Shown: in pieces, positions 35,801 to 42,251 of the stretch | Numbering within the stretch: the first letter of the stretch is position 1 | Layout of the letters: each line of letters begins with the position of its first letter | Assembly: GCA_013001285.1 (NCBI GenBank) | Contig: JABDMU010000028.1 | Location: 1 to 42,251, forward strand | DNA length: 42,251 nt | Source: Flavobacteriaceae bacterium | Lineage (GTDB): Bacteria; Bacteroidota; Bacteroidia; Flavobacteriales; Flavobacteriaceae | Reading direction: 5' to 3' | The notes under the pieces: generated by a model | The model's input: the letters and a program-made list of their open reading frames with translations, nothing else | Databases searched by the model: none | Told to the model about the DNA's origin: nothing | Program-made: the position numbers and the translations under genes

Positions 35801-35931
35801 ACAATATTGGCTACTGGTAGAGGTTCAGAATTTTCATCTAGTACGAGTCCTTTTATATTAGAGGTTGTCACTTGCCCATAAGCCATGACACCAAAAATCA
35901 AAAGAAAAAACGAAAGTGTAATTTTTTTCAT
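32806..35931 (-). CDS. Oar-like TonB-dependent receptor
   Basis: This is a 1041-residue outer-membrane protein with a signal peptide at about 1-20 (ending VMAYGQ). A carboxypeptidase-regulatory-like beta domain (about 24-110) contains IKGLVLDENSEPLPVANIVA and ISYVGYKTQ. A plug domain (about 120-240) contains TITRSAADFTRLEP and NNFSLDGAIFNNPFG. A long beta barrel ends in aromatic residues (LRYIF), as expected for BAM-inserted proteins. The layout matches the Oar/TonB-dependent receptor family, often annotated as carboxypeptidase regulatory-like domain protein. No SusD partner or polysaccharide enzymes are adjacent, so it is not a SusCD pair and its substrate is unknown. It is flanked by terminators and probably monocistronic. 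A weak -7 candidate TAAATTTA lies at 35970-35977. Confidence 0.92.
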   Translation of the reverse strand: MKKITLSFFLLIFGVMAYGQVTTSNIKGLVLDENSEPLPVANIVAIHTPTGTKYGAATNFDGRYNILNMRVGGPYSITISYVGYKTQTYDDVFLTLGKTENINVVMVPDSETLEAVVLSVTAGGTFGSDRTGAETSIRNRDLKRLPTITRSAADFTRLEPTASNGSFGGRNDQFNNFSLDGAIFNNPFGLDAATPGGQTDAQPVSLDAIDQIQVSTAPYDVRLSGFTGASVNAVTKSGTNDFHGTVYGFFRNEDLTGSKVKGDDIFVPELTQTQVGASIGGPIVKNKLFFFANFEKDDREDLGSSWLPNTGSGAINESRVFESDLITVRDALLDIGYNPGSYEGFIYKTNSEKGIFKLDWNINDKNQLAVIYNFLNASKQKPAHPTALGFRGPSASTLQFQNAGYEINNNLRSIQVELNSQLSDEASNKFQFGYTHFDDFRNPLSTPAPTITITKDGSNYIIAGHEPFSINNRLDQKVLQFSNNLNFYKGDHTFTVGFAFEKFQFDNSFNLGVYGAQGVFFPTTTMSDFQSMVDDGTIGDFLTPQFDAAIAANASLNAAGEGNAGGWALAETNVGQMSFYVQDEWNTTDRFKLTYGVRFDKPLFFDSAEKAQDVLDVACCSVPDIPYVNPNTGETVFIDTRTLPNNDWLISPRVGFNYDVKGDDTFQLRGGSGLFTGRFPFVWLGNQIANPNVFFLQAVDPDYKFPQVWRTNIGTDYKFENGLILTGDVAYTKDINGAHVQNWGLLPPSGTLAGVDNRPIYTSDDVINNAYVFSNSDKGRIWNVSVKGQKTFSNGLYTMLAYSYLDSKDVNSIEAEITGDAFAGNAILGNANDETLSNSRYGDTHRIIGVASKNWTYGNDKWGTTISTFFEYAQGGRFSYTYGGDINGDGSNLNDLIYIPTSSEIGQMQFSGAGQAEAFDAYIAQDDYLSERRGQYAERYGATAPWRGRWDLKFLQDYNINVGGDKTNTIQFSIDILNVGNMISSEWGLIQQPNNVQPIGVTVDSSNVPTYSFNPDQTETFGFDSSLASRWQMQFGLRYIF

Positions 35932-35980
35932 TGAAAAGTGAATTTTGGATTAATTAGTAAATTGTTCAGTAAATTTAGCA

Positions 35981-36007
35981 AAAAAAAACCGCTCGATGAG
36001 CGGTTTT
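35981..36007 (-). terminator. Terminator of the rpsF-rpsR-rplI operon
   Basis: AAAACCGCTC (35985-35994) pairs with GAGCGGTTTT (35998-36007); the minus-strand transcript ends in a run of eight T. Confidence 0.9.
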
Positions 36008-36046
36008 AATTTTGTAATGAAGATATTAATACTAATATTTCAATAT

Positions 36047-36496
36047 TTAAGCTTGTGGTACAACTTCAAATGGCAGATCTACAGAGACTTCTCTGTGTAA
36101 TCTTACCGTCGCATTGTACTTTCCTAAGCGTTTTACATTCCCACCAGTAACACTGATGTATTTTTTATCGATTTCGTGACCTTCTTTTTCTAAAGCCTCC
36201 GCAACATTAATGTTATTTACTGAACCAAATAATTTGTCTCCAGTTCCTACTTTTGCTGCGATTTTCAATTCTAATGCATTTATAGCTTCTGCTACTTTAT
36301 TCGCATCATCAATGACCTTCTTTTCTTTAAAGGCACGTTGCTTTAAGTTTTCGGCTAAAACTTTCTTTGCAGAAATAGTTGCCAATGAAGCCACACCTTG
36401 AGGAATTAAAAAATTTCTACCATAACCGTTCTTAACCGTTACAATGTCGTCTTTAAATCCTAATCCTTCAACGTCTTGTTTTAATATAAGTTCCAT
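36047..36496 (-). CDS. rplI: 50S ribosomal protein L9
   Basis: This 149-residue protein has the typical L9 N-domain (MELILKQDVEGLGFKDDIVTVKNGYGRN) followed by FLIPQGVA, the long connecting helix and a C-domain with KLFGSVN and HEIDKKYI. L9 binds 23S rRNA at the base of the L1 stalk. It is the last gene of rpsF-rpsR-rplI, 12 bases after rpsR, and is followed by a strong terminator. Confidence 0.98.
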   Translation of the reverse strand: MELILKQDVEGLGFKDDIVTVKNGYGRNFLIPQGVASLATISAKKVLAENLKQRAFKEKKVIDDANKVAEAINALELKIAAKVGTGDKLFGSVNNINVAEALEKEGHEIDKKYISVTGGNVKRLGKYNATVRLHREVSVDLPFEVVPQA

Positions 36497-36508
36497 AGTT
36501 ATAATAGT

Positions 36509-36805
36509 TTATTTCATTAAGTCTGCTACGTACGGCATTAATGCTAAATGACGTGCTCTTTTCACTGCTACAGACACTTTTCTTTGGTATTTTAAAGAAG
36601 TTCCTGTTAAACGACGTGGTAGTAATTTACCTTGTTCGTTAACAAATTTCAATAAGAAATCTGGATCTTTATAATCGATATATTTAATACCTGATTTTTT
36701 AAAGCGACAGTATTTCTTTTGTTTTGTGGTCTCAATATTTAATGGAGTTAGATATCTGATCTCTCCATCTTTCTTTCCTTTTGCTTGTTGTTCAATTGTG
36801 GCCAT
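36509..36805 (-). CDS. rpsR: 30S ribosomal protein S18
   Basis: This is a 98-residue S18 with a Bacteroidota-type N-terminal extension ([19 protein letters not shown]). The conserved core reads [22 protein letters not shown], then [19 protein letters not shown] and [14 protein letters not shown]18 forms a heterodimer with S6 on the 30S platform. It starts two bases after the rpsF stop codon, consistent with translational coupling. Confidence 0.98.
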   Translation of the reverse strand: MATIEQQAKGKKDGEIRYLTPLNIETTKQKKYCRFKKSGIKYIDYKDPDFLLKFVNEQGKLLPRRLTGTSLKYQRKVSVAVKRARHLALMPYVADLMK

Positions 36806-36807
36806 AA

Positions 36808-37146
36808 TTACGCTTTTGCTTTGTTTCTAGTTCTTCTTCTTTCTGCCCAAGCAACTGCATGCTTGTCTAATTTAACCGTTAAATAACGCATAAAACGTTC
36901 GTCACGTCTAAATTCTACCTCTAATGGGTTAATAGCGCTTCCGTCTACTTGATACTCAAATAGGTGATAAAAACCACTTTTCTTGTTTTGAATTGGGTAA
37001 GCCAGCTTTTTTAGGCCCCAATCTTCCTTGGCGATAAACTTTGCTCCTTGAGAAACAAGTTGATCTTCGTACTTTTTTACTGTTTCCTTTATCTGGTCTT
37101 CAGATAAAACGGGATTTAGAATGAAAACAGTTTCGTAATGATTCAT
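36808..37146 (-). CDS. rpsF: 30S ribosomal protein S6
   Basis: This 112-residue protein starts [14 protein letters not shown] and contains [21 protein letters not shown] and [17 protein letters not shown], both diagnostic of S6. It heads the operon and pairs with S18. The promoter at 37179-37209 is a textbook Bacteroidota -33/-7 pair. No priB or ssb gene is inserted between rpsF and rpsR. Confidence 0.98.
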   Translation of the reverse strand: MNHYETVFILNPVLSEDQIKETVKKYEDQLVSQGAKFIAKEDWGLKKLAYPIQNKKSGFYHLFEYQVDGSAINPLEVEFRRDERFMRYLTVKLDKHAVAWAERRRTRNKAKA

Positions 37147-37178
37147 ACTTAATTGTTTGTTTGTTAATAAAATGGCTG

Positions 37179-37209
37179 CAAAAATAAGTATTTATAATAG
37201 TTTTGGCAA
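37179..37209 (-). promoter_or_regulatory. Promoter of the rpsF operon
   Basis: On the minus strand, TTG (37207-37209), a 20-base spacer and TATTTTTG (37179-37186) match the consensus. The leader before rpsF is about 25-30 bases. Confidence 0.8.
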
Positions 37210-37267
37210 CATTTTTGATTTAATTTTTTCAGTTAGATGTAAATGTTAAATTTTTGTTAAATCGTAC

Positions 37268-37318
37268 ACTTTGTCGATGTTTTTTGGTTTTTAACCGAAT
37301 ATTTTGTACTATTGTCGA
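37268..37318 (+). promoter_or_regulatory. Promoter of the LytTR regulator with three operator-like half-sites
   Basis: TTG (37284-37286), a 20-base spacer and TACTATTG (37307-37314, seven of eight matches) form a candidate promoter. Half-site-like sequences ACTTTGTCGA (37268-37277), TTTTAACCGA (37289-37298) and CTATTGTCGA (37309-37318) are spaced 21 and 20 bases. The second starts three bases after the TTG, nearly the same position as before the first two LamG-protein genes. TTAACCTA lies at 37323-37330. Confidence 0.5.
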
Positions 37319-37345
37319 TATCTTAACCTAAAAATATTGAATGTT

Positions 37346-38041
37346 ATGACTTTAAACTGTGTTGTTGTAGATGATTCCGCAATCCAACGCTTGTCTATTG
37401 TCAAGTTAATCGAAAATCACACTTCACTTAACTTGATCGCAGAATACAGCAGTGCCCTGGAGACCAAAAACGGACTTAATACTCACAAAGTAGATTTAAT
37501 CTTCCTGGATATCGAAATGCCAGTGTTAAATGGATTCGAATTACTAGATGTACTTAATAATAAACCTCAAATTATTTTTGTAACTGGTAAAACTGAATAT
37601 GCATTTAAGGCTTTTAATTACGATGCCACCGATTATCTGCAGAAACCTATCACAAGAGAACGTTTTAATACCGCCGTTGAAAAGGCCATAGAGCAACATA
37701 AGCTCAAATTGGACTTCAATGAAACGGATGGTGAACATATCTTTGTAAAAAGTAACCTTAAGAAAAGAAAGGTATACATCAAAGATATCAAATGGATCGA
37801 AGCTCTTGGTGATTACGTAAAATTAGTTACAGAAGAAAATAGCTTAGTTGTATTATCTACAATGAAAGCTTTTGAAGCTGAACTTCCAGAAGGAAAATTC
37901 TTAAGAATTCACAAATCCTATATTGTAAATTTAGATAAGATCGATCGTTTCAACAGTAAAAATGTTGAAGTTGGTGCTTTTGAAATTCCTTTAAGTAGGA
38001 ATAAAAAGACACAGTTGGTTGATGCTTTGAATAATATTTAA
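37346..38041 (+). CDS. LytTR-family response regulator (orphan)
   Basis: This 231-residue response regulator has an N-terminal receiver domain with acidic pair D9-D10 (VVVDDS), phosphoacceptor D55 (LIFLDIEMP), a switch threonine in IIFVTGK and the conserved lysine in YLQKPI. The C-terminal LytTR DNA-binding domain (about 130-231) contains IFVKSNLKKRKVYIKDIKWIEALGDYVKLVT and FLRIHKSYIVNLDKI, both diagnostic. LytTR proteins bind paired direct repeats about two helical turns apart. The frame extends to TTG at 37304, but MTLNCVVVDDS at 37346 is the natural start. No histidine kinase gene is adjacent. It diverges from the rpsF operon and converges on priA with three bases between the stop codons. 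It is the only recognisable DNA-binding regulator here and so the candidate for the operator-like sites at the surface genes. Confidence 0.93.
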   Translation: MTLNCVVVDDSAIQRLSIVKLIENHTSLNLIAEYSSALETKNGLNTHKVDLIFLDIEMPVLNGFELLDVLNNKPQIIFVTGKTEYAFKAFNYDATDYLQKPITRERFNTAVEKAIEQHKLKLDFNETDGEHIFVKSNLKKRKVYIKDIKWIEALGDYVKLVTEENSLVVLSTMKAFEAELPEGKFLRIHKSYIVNLDKIDRFNSKNVEVGAFEIPLSRNKKTQLVDALNNI

Positions 38042-38044
38042 GTC

Positions 38045-40504
38045 TCAATAATTATCGACATTTAATATTACTCTAATAGGTCGAAACTCTTTTATACTCA
38101 AGAAGCTGTTCTTTATTTTGAGAATGGCTTCTTTTGTTTTTCTTAGCGATTGTTTTTCTGGAATTTTTATCAGTATATTTTTGTTATACTGATTTCTGAT
38201 TCTCGCTATAGGCGGAAATTCTGGCCCCAATACATGGCCTTGAAATATCTGTTTTAACGACCTGGCAAACCAATCAGCTCCAGTATTCACTTTATTATAA
38301 TCTTTATGTTTTAAGGTGATCTTGATCAATCGATAAACTGGTGGATACTTATACTGATACCTATCTTCCATTTGATCTTTAAACATACTTTCGTAGTCAT
38401 TTGAAGCGACCTGCTTTAGTATTTCATGATAAGGATTATACGTTTGTATAAGGACTTTACCCCGCTCATCTGTTCGTCCTGCTCTACCTGCTACTTGCTG
38501 AAGTAAATGGTAACTACGTTCATGAGCTCTGAAGTCAGGGAAATTCAATAAATTATCTGCATTCATTATGCCCACTAATTTTACATTCCTAAAATCTAGC
38601 CCTTTCGTTAACATTTGAGTACCTACAAGCACCTCAATCTCACCTTGTACAAATGAAGTAATGATCTTTTCATAGCTGTATTTCCCACGGGTGGTATCCA
38701 AATCCATCCTGGCAACCTTAGTATCTGGAAATAGGGCTTTTACCTCCTCTTCTACTTGTTCGGTACCAAATCCCTTACTATCTAAAGTCGGACTTCCGCA
38801 GGCATTACAAGCGACTTGCATGGCCATATGATAACCACAATAGTGACAACGTAATTGTTCTTTATACTGATGGAAGGTCAAACTCACATCACAATTAGGG
38901 CATTGTGGCGAATACCCACAGGTTTGACATTCAACAATTGGTGAAAATCCTCTTCGATTTTGAAATAAGATTATCTGAGATTTTTGATCTAGGGCTTCCG
39001 TCATCTCTTCAATCAATCGATCACTAAAATGCCCCTTCATTCGTTTTCTTTTATGCTTATCTTTTAAGTCAACTAATTCAATTTCTGGCATAAGGACATT
39101 ATTAAAACGTCGTGTGAGTTCTACCATGCCATATTTCTCGAGCTGAACCGCGTTGTGATACGATTCAACACTAGGCGTAGCCGATCCTAAAAGCGTTTTA
39201 GCATTAAAGTGATTGGCTAAAACAATTGCGGTATCTCTAGCATGATAACGTGGCGCTGGATCGAATTGTTTATACGAAGTTTCATGTTCTTCGTCAACAA
39301 TGATCAATCCTAGATTTTTAAAAGGAAGAAAAATTGATGAACGCGCACCAAGTACAATTTTTGACCTTGACGTTCCTTCAAGTACATGGTTCCAAACTTC
39401 AACGCGTTCATTTAAAGAATAACGTGAATGATACACCGAAATGTTGTCACCAAAATACACTTCTAGTCGCTGAACTAATTGAGAAGTCAAAGCAATTTCT
39501 GGTACCAGATATAAAACTTGTTTGCCAGATTTAAGAATATCCTCTATAAGTTTTACATAAATTTCTGTTTTACCCGATGACGTCACACCTTTCAATAATG
39601 TAACATTATGATTTTCATTATGTTTTGATATCTCATCTAATGCTTTAGTTTGATACTCGTTTAATACTTTAGATGCAGACTTTTCTGATGATTTTGGAGC
39701 AATTCTATCGGTTTGTAAGTAATATTCTTCTAAAATACCTTTAGTGATTAGGGCTCTTATTTGTGCAGAAGTTCCTTGGCTTTTTTCAAGCAGTTCTGAG
39801 ACCTTTATAGGTTTTTTTGATTGAGATGAAAGGGTGAAATAACTAAGTATAATTTTCTGTTGTTTAGCTGCTCTTTTTAGGATGTTATCCAGAAGATCCT
39901 CTAAGGCAGGCTCAGTGGCATATTGATCATTTAATTTAACATAACGCAGCAATTTCGGTTTGTATTTGGCATAGAGCTCTTCATGAAGAGAAATAATTTG
40001 TTTTTCGAGCAATTGTTTGATCACCGATAATAATTTTTTCTGACTAAGAAACCCGCTGAGGTCTTCAACTTTTAAGGTGGATTGGTGTTCAAGCGCTTCT
40101 AAAACTAAAAATTCATCATCTGTTAAGTCGTCATCGTTGATTTGACGCTCGTTATTTAAACTGATGTTGGTTTCGCTTTCCAATAAAAAAGCACTAGGTA
40201 AAGCCGCTCTCATCGCATCACCAAGCGTACACATATAATAGCTTGCAATCCATTCCCACAATTTTAACTGCTGTTGAGTGACTATTGGCTTTTCATCTAA
40301 AATTTGATGAATGTCCTTAGCATCATAGGCCTCGGGAGTCTTTTGATGAATGTCATAGACTATTGCTGTGTATATTTTTTTCTTTCCGAAAGGCACAGCA
40401 ACACGCATTCCTGGTTTTAGAAAGTCTGATTCTGCCTTTGTGATATGGTAGGTGAATAATTTTTCCAACGGAATTGGCAGTATGACATCTATAAAGTCTT
40501 GCAT
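38045..40504 (-). CDS. priA: Primosomal protein N' (replication restart helicase)
   Basis: This 819-residue superfamily 2 helicase reloads the replisome at stalled forks. The N-terminal 3'-end-binding domain starts DVILPIPLEKLFTYHI and contains GMRVAVPFGKK. The helicase has Walker A GVTSSGKTE (K312), the DEEH box in IIVDEEHETSYKQ, and LLGSATPSVES. Eight zinc-binding cysteines follow in four CxxC pairs (CQTC, CPNC, CHYC, CNAC). Helicase C motifs include VGTQMLTKGLDF and QVAGRAGR. An in-frame ATG exists 36 bases upstream (40540) but lies in the upstream terminator, and family members start at the MQDFIDV-like sequence, so 40504 is preferred. Confidence 0.97.
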   Translation of the reverse strand: MQDFIDVILPIPLEKLFTYHITKAESDFLKPGMRVAVPFGKKKIYTAIVYDIHQKTPEAYDAKDIHQILDEKPIVTQQQLKLWEWIASYYMCTLGDAMRAALPSAFLLESETNISLNNERQINDDDLTDDEFLVLEALEHQSTLKVEDLSGFLSQKKLLSVIKQLLEKQIISLHEELYAKYKPKLLRYVKLNDQYATEPALEDLLDNILKRAAKQQKIILSYFTLSSQSKKPIKVSELLEKSQGTSAQIRALITKGILEEYYLQTDRIAPKSSEKSASKVLNEYQTKALDEISKHNENHNVTLLKGVTSSGKTEIYVKLIEDILKSGKQVLYLVPEIALTSQLVQRLEVYFGDNISVYHSRYSLNERVEVWNHVLEGTSRSKIVLGARSSIFLPFKNLGLIIVDEEHETSYKQFDPAPRYHARDTAIVLANHFNAKTLLGSATPSVESYHNAVQLEKYGMVELTRRFNNVLMPEIELVDLKDKHKRKRMKGHFSDRLIEEMTEALDQKSQIILFQNRRGFSPIVECQTCGYSPQCPNCDVSLTFHQYKEQLRCHYCGYHMAMQVACNACGSPTLDSKGFGTEQVEEEVKALFPDTKVARMDLDTTRGKYSYEKIITSFVQGEIEVLVGTQMLTKGLDFRNVKLVGIMNADNLLNFPDFRAHERSYHLLQQVAGRAGRTDERGKVLIQTYNPYHEILKQVASNDYESMFKDQMEDRYQYKYPPVYRLIKITLKHKDYNKVNTGADWFARSLKQIFQGHVLGPEFPPIARIRNQYNKNILIKIPEKQSLRKTKEAILKIKNSFLSIKEFRPIRVILNVDNY

Positions 40505-40529
40505 GGATTCAAAGGTAAAATGTTTCCAT

Positions 40530-40558
40530 AAAAAAACCACCTGTGTTTAAGGTGGTTT
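40530..40558 (-). terminator. Terminator of the DUF2147 gene
   Basis: AAACCACC (40534-40541) pairs with GGTGGTTT (40551-40558); on the minus strand a T run of seven follows. A weaker -7 candidate for priA, TAGAATTG, lies just upstream of it on the minus strand (40564-40571). Confidence 0.85.
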
Positions 40559-40578
40559 GTTAACAATTCTATTCAGTA

Positions 40579-41013
40579 TCATTCTATTCTAATCCAGTAC
40601 TGAGTGGCGTATAAAAAAGCGACGTATCCTCGTACTTGAAGTATGTTTGGATCATCGGTTAGCAGGAGTCTGCATCGAAATTTTTTACCATACTCTGGAT
40701 CGAAAATAGTTCCGCGCTTATAATAGTCTCCAACTTCCTCCATGTTTTTTATGAGCTCTAAACCCAAAACCGGTTGGTTTTTTTCTTCGCCTTCACATTT
40801 TTCACAAAGTGCATTTTTATGTTTCGGATTTAAGATCTCGACGATCTTCCCGAAAACTTTTCCGTTTTTCTCAAAGATCTCAACAATAGATTTCTCCTCT
40901 CCAGTTTGCCCATCAACTGTTTTCCATTTACCAAAAATGTTTTGACTTGATACTGTAAACGATAGTAACAGAACCAACAAAGCAAGTATATTATTCTTCC
41001 TCCTTAATTCCAT
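40579..41013 (-). CDS. DUF2147 domain protein, exported
   Basis: This 144-residue protein has a signal peptide at about 1-23 (NNILALLVLLLSFTVSSQ). A DUF2147 domain follows, with GKWKTVDGQTGEEKSIVEIFEKNG, GKIVEI, the pair CEKC and a C-terminal GYVAFLYATQYWIRIE. DUF2147 proteins are small periplasmic or surface beta-barrel-like proteins of unknown role. The start overlaps the upstream YihY-family gene by 23 bases, implying translational coupling. A terminator follows the stop codon. Confidence 0.9.
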   Translation of the reverse strand: MELRRKNNILALLVLLLSFTVSSQNIFGKWKTVDGQTGEEKSIVEIFEKNGKVFGKIVEILNPKHKNALCEKCEGEEKNQPVLGLELIKNMEEVGDYYKRGTIFDPEYGKKFRCRLLLTDDPNILQVRGYVAFLYATQYWIRIE

Positions 41014-41935
41014 GCTTTCTTAAACTATGAAGAGACATATTAAGTTCATATCCCAAAAGTAATATATTAGAATTTAACCATAAATAAAATAATAAAATAA
41101 GTAGAGCGCCAATAGACCCATAAAGTTCATTGTATTTAGAGAAGTTTTCTATATATATTCCGAACAAATAGGACGTTAACATTATAAGCAGTGTGGTTAG
41201 CAAAGCTCCTATTGAAAAGAATTTTGAATGCCTCCCTTCCTTAGTACCAAAATAATACAGTGTCGCTGTAACCAAATAGATCATAATTATGAAAAAAATA
41301 TTCTTTGCAATCATAAGGCCAAATTGCTCCTGAGCCGTATCTATATACCCAAAATCTCTCAGATTCTGTACGACATAAATTTCAAAATAACCTAATACAC
41401 CAATAGTTATTATTACTAATAATGATAAAATTAATGCTACCCCTATGGCGAATAGAAATTGTTTGAACACATTTCTGACGTATTGATCATGATAAGAGGT
41501 TTCAAATCCGGTGAAAACAGCACTCACACCAAAAGCCATCAATATGATCGATAAAATAAACACAGAATACAGGAATCCTCCTTGTTCATTTCCTTTGATA
41601 TTTTCAAAAATATTATTGAAAAAAAAGTCTGAAGTTTGAGGTGGTAAAGAGGATTCTAAAAAGGTCATGAAATCTACTTGAAAATTCTCGAATGGGATAT
41701 AGGGAATCACAATAATGATAAATAACAAGAATGGAAAAATGGCAGTGAAAAAACTAAAAGCAATAGCACTAGCTCGAGTCGTTAAAGCCCCTTTTGCAAT
41801 GCCTATGACATACATCTCGAGAAGGTCATAGAAAGAAAGCCCTTCAAAACCTGGTAATTTGATTCGTTTTAAAAATCGCATCAACAGATTTATAACTGGG
41901 ATTTTATCAAGTCTATCTTCAATTGCTTTGGACAT
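40991..41935 (-). CDS. YihY/virulence factor BrkB family inner-membrane protein
   Basis: This 314-residue protein has about six transmembrane helices and the conserved segments RASAIAFSFFTAIFPFLLF (helix 1), FGVSAVFTGFETSYHDQ and YNELYGSIGALLILLFYLWLNSNILLLGYELN (last helices). Members were once called RNase BN; that activity belongs to a different protein, so I do not use that name. Its role is unsettled, possibly in envelope integrity or transport. It starts one base after the nadC stop codon and overlaps the DUF2147 gene by 23 bases, so nadC, this gene and the DUF2147 gene look like one operon. Confidence 0.93.
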   Translation of the reverse strand: MSKAIEDRLDKIPVINLLMRFLKRIKLPGFEGLSFYDLLEMYVIGIAKGALTTRASAIAFSFFTAIFPFLLFIIIVIPYIPFENFQVDFMTFLESSLPPQTSDFFFNNIFENIKGNEQGGFLYSVFILSIILMAFGVSAVFTGFETSYHDQYVRNVFKQFLFAIGVALILSLLVIITIGVLGYFEIYVVQNLRDFGYIDTAQEQFGLMIAKNIFFIIMIYLVTATLYYFGTKEGRHSKFFSIGALLTTLLIMLTSYLFGIYIENFSKYNELYGSIGALLILLFYLWLNSNILLLGYELNMSLHSLRKHGIKEEE

Positions 41936-41936
41936 G

Positions 41937-42251
41937 TTATACGGCTTTCAAACTAAGGTCCAAATTATGTACAGAATGCGTTAGCGCTCCTGATGAAATA
42001 TAATCGACACCACATTCGGCATATTTTCTAAGCGTTTTCTCATTGATGCCTCCCGATGACTCGGTCAAACATTTATCTCCTATCAATTGCACTGCTTTAC
42101 GCGTGTCTTCATAATTGAAATTATCTATTAAAATACGGTAAATGCCTTCACTCTTTAAGATTTCTTCGATCTCATCAAGACTTCTCGCCTCAACAATGAT
42201 TTTAAGATCCCGTTCGGTGCTTTTTAAATATGCTTTTGTAAGATTTATAGC
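41937..42251 (-). CDS. nadC: Nicotinate-nucleotide pyrophosphorylase (carboxylating), C-terminal part
   Basis: The last 104 residues of the quinolinate phosphoribosyltransferase NadC are present; the 5' part lies beyond the window. Translating the reverse strand gives IIVEARSLDEIEEIL, IYRILIDNFNYED, then LTESSGGINEKTLRKYAECG and VDYISSGALTHSVHNLDLSLKAV at the C-terminus, all matching NadC. The enzyme converts quinolinate and PRPP to nicotinate mononucleotide in de novo NAD synthesis. The YihY-family gene starts one base after the stop codon. Confidence 0.95.
   Translation of the reverse strand, partial: AINLTKAYLKSTERDLKIIVEARSLDEIEEILKSEGIYRILIDNFNYEDTRKAVQLIGDKCLTESSGGINEKTLRKYAECGVDYISSGALTHSVHNLDLSLKAV

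Noticed and set aside
32806-35931. TonB-dependent receptor as the SusC half of a polysaccharide utilisation locus
   Set aside because: No SusD-like lipoprotein, glycoside hydrolase or related regulator is adjacent, and the sequence is Oar-like.
37304-37345. TTG start giving a 245-residue LytTR protein
   Set aside because: The extra residues match nothing in receiver domains, and the TTG would fall inside the proposed promoter; ATG at 37346 gives the normal start.
40991-41935. YihY-family protein as ribonuclease BN
   Set aside because: That older label came from a misassignment; the protein is a polytopic membrane protein without nuclease motifs.

Overview
The window is AT-rich chromosomal DNA from a member of the Bacteroidota, most likely a marine Flavobacteriaceae. 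Supporting signs are TAnnTTTG-type -7 promoter boxes, weak Shine-Dalgarno use, the rpsF-rpsR-rplI order, a START-like/aminotransferase pair, an Oar-like TonB-dependent receptor, and very large secreted proteins ending in type IX secretion (T9SS) sorting domains. I cannot name the genus.

Layout: (1) 1-2.4 kb is housekeeping: the end of an HU gene, a YqgE/AlgH protein, a class IV aminotransferase, a START-like protein and tRNA-Met(CAT). (2) 2.6-30.8 kb is an accessory cassette of six co-oriented, separately transcribed genes for secreted proteins of 879-1853 aa. Two are paralogous M14 zinc carboxypeptidases. Four are LamG-domain proteins with different N-terminal domains and one shared C-terminal module of roughly 600 residues. 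(3) 30.8-36 kb, on the minus strand, holds hisS, a small conserved protein and a TonB-dependent receptor. (4) 36-38 kb holds the ribosomal operon rpsF-rpsR-rplI and a divergent orphan LytTR response regulator. (5) 38-42.25 kb, minus strand, holds priA, a DUF2147 protein, a YihY-family membrane protein and the 3' part of nadC.

The main new observation is regulatory. Each of the six surface-protein genes is preceded by two direct half-sites of about 10 bp (approximate consensus ATTTYATCGA) spaced 20-21 bp, two helical turns, followed by a Bacteroidota -7 box at one of two distances that differ by about one helical turn. This is the usual layout of LytTR-family operators. The LytTR regulator's own promoter carries three similar half-sites in nearly the same position relative to its -33/-7 boxes. 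I therefore propose a LytTR regulon coordinating the surface proteins, possibly with autoregulation.

A second layer lies in the mRNA leaders. The four LamG-protein genes carry a short hairpin with a loop containing CCCAA (NCCCAAA in three), and its stem changes sequence but keeps pairing. The two carboxypeptidase genes instead have a TTTCAT/ATGAAA hairpin that encloses CCCAAAT and buries the start codon. Both layers were found by eye and need a genome-wide scan and experiments.
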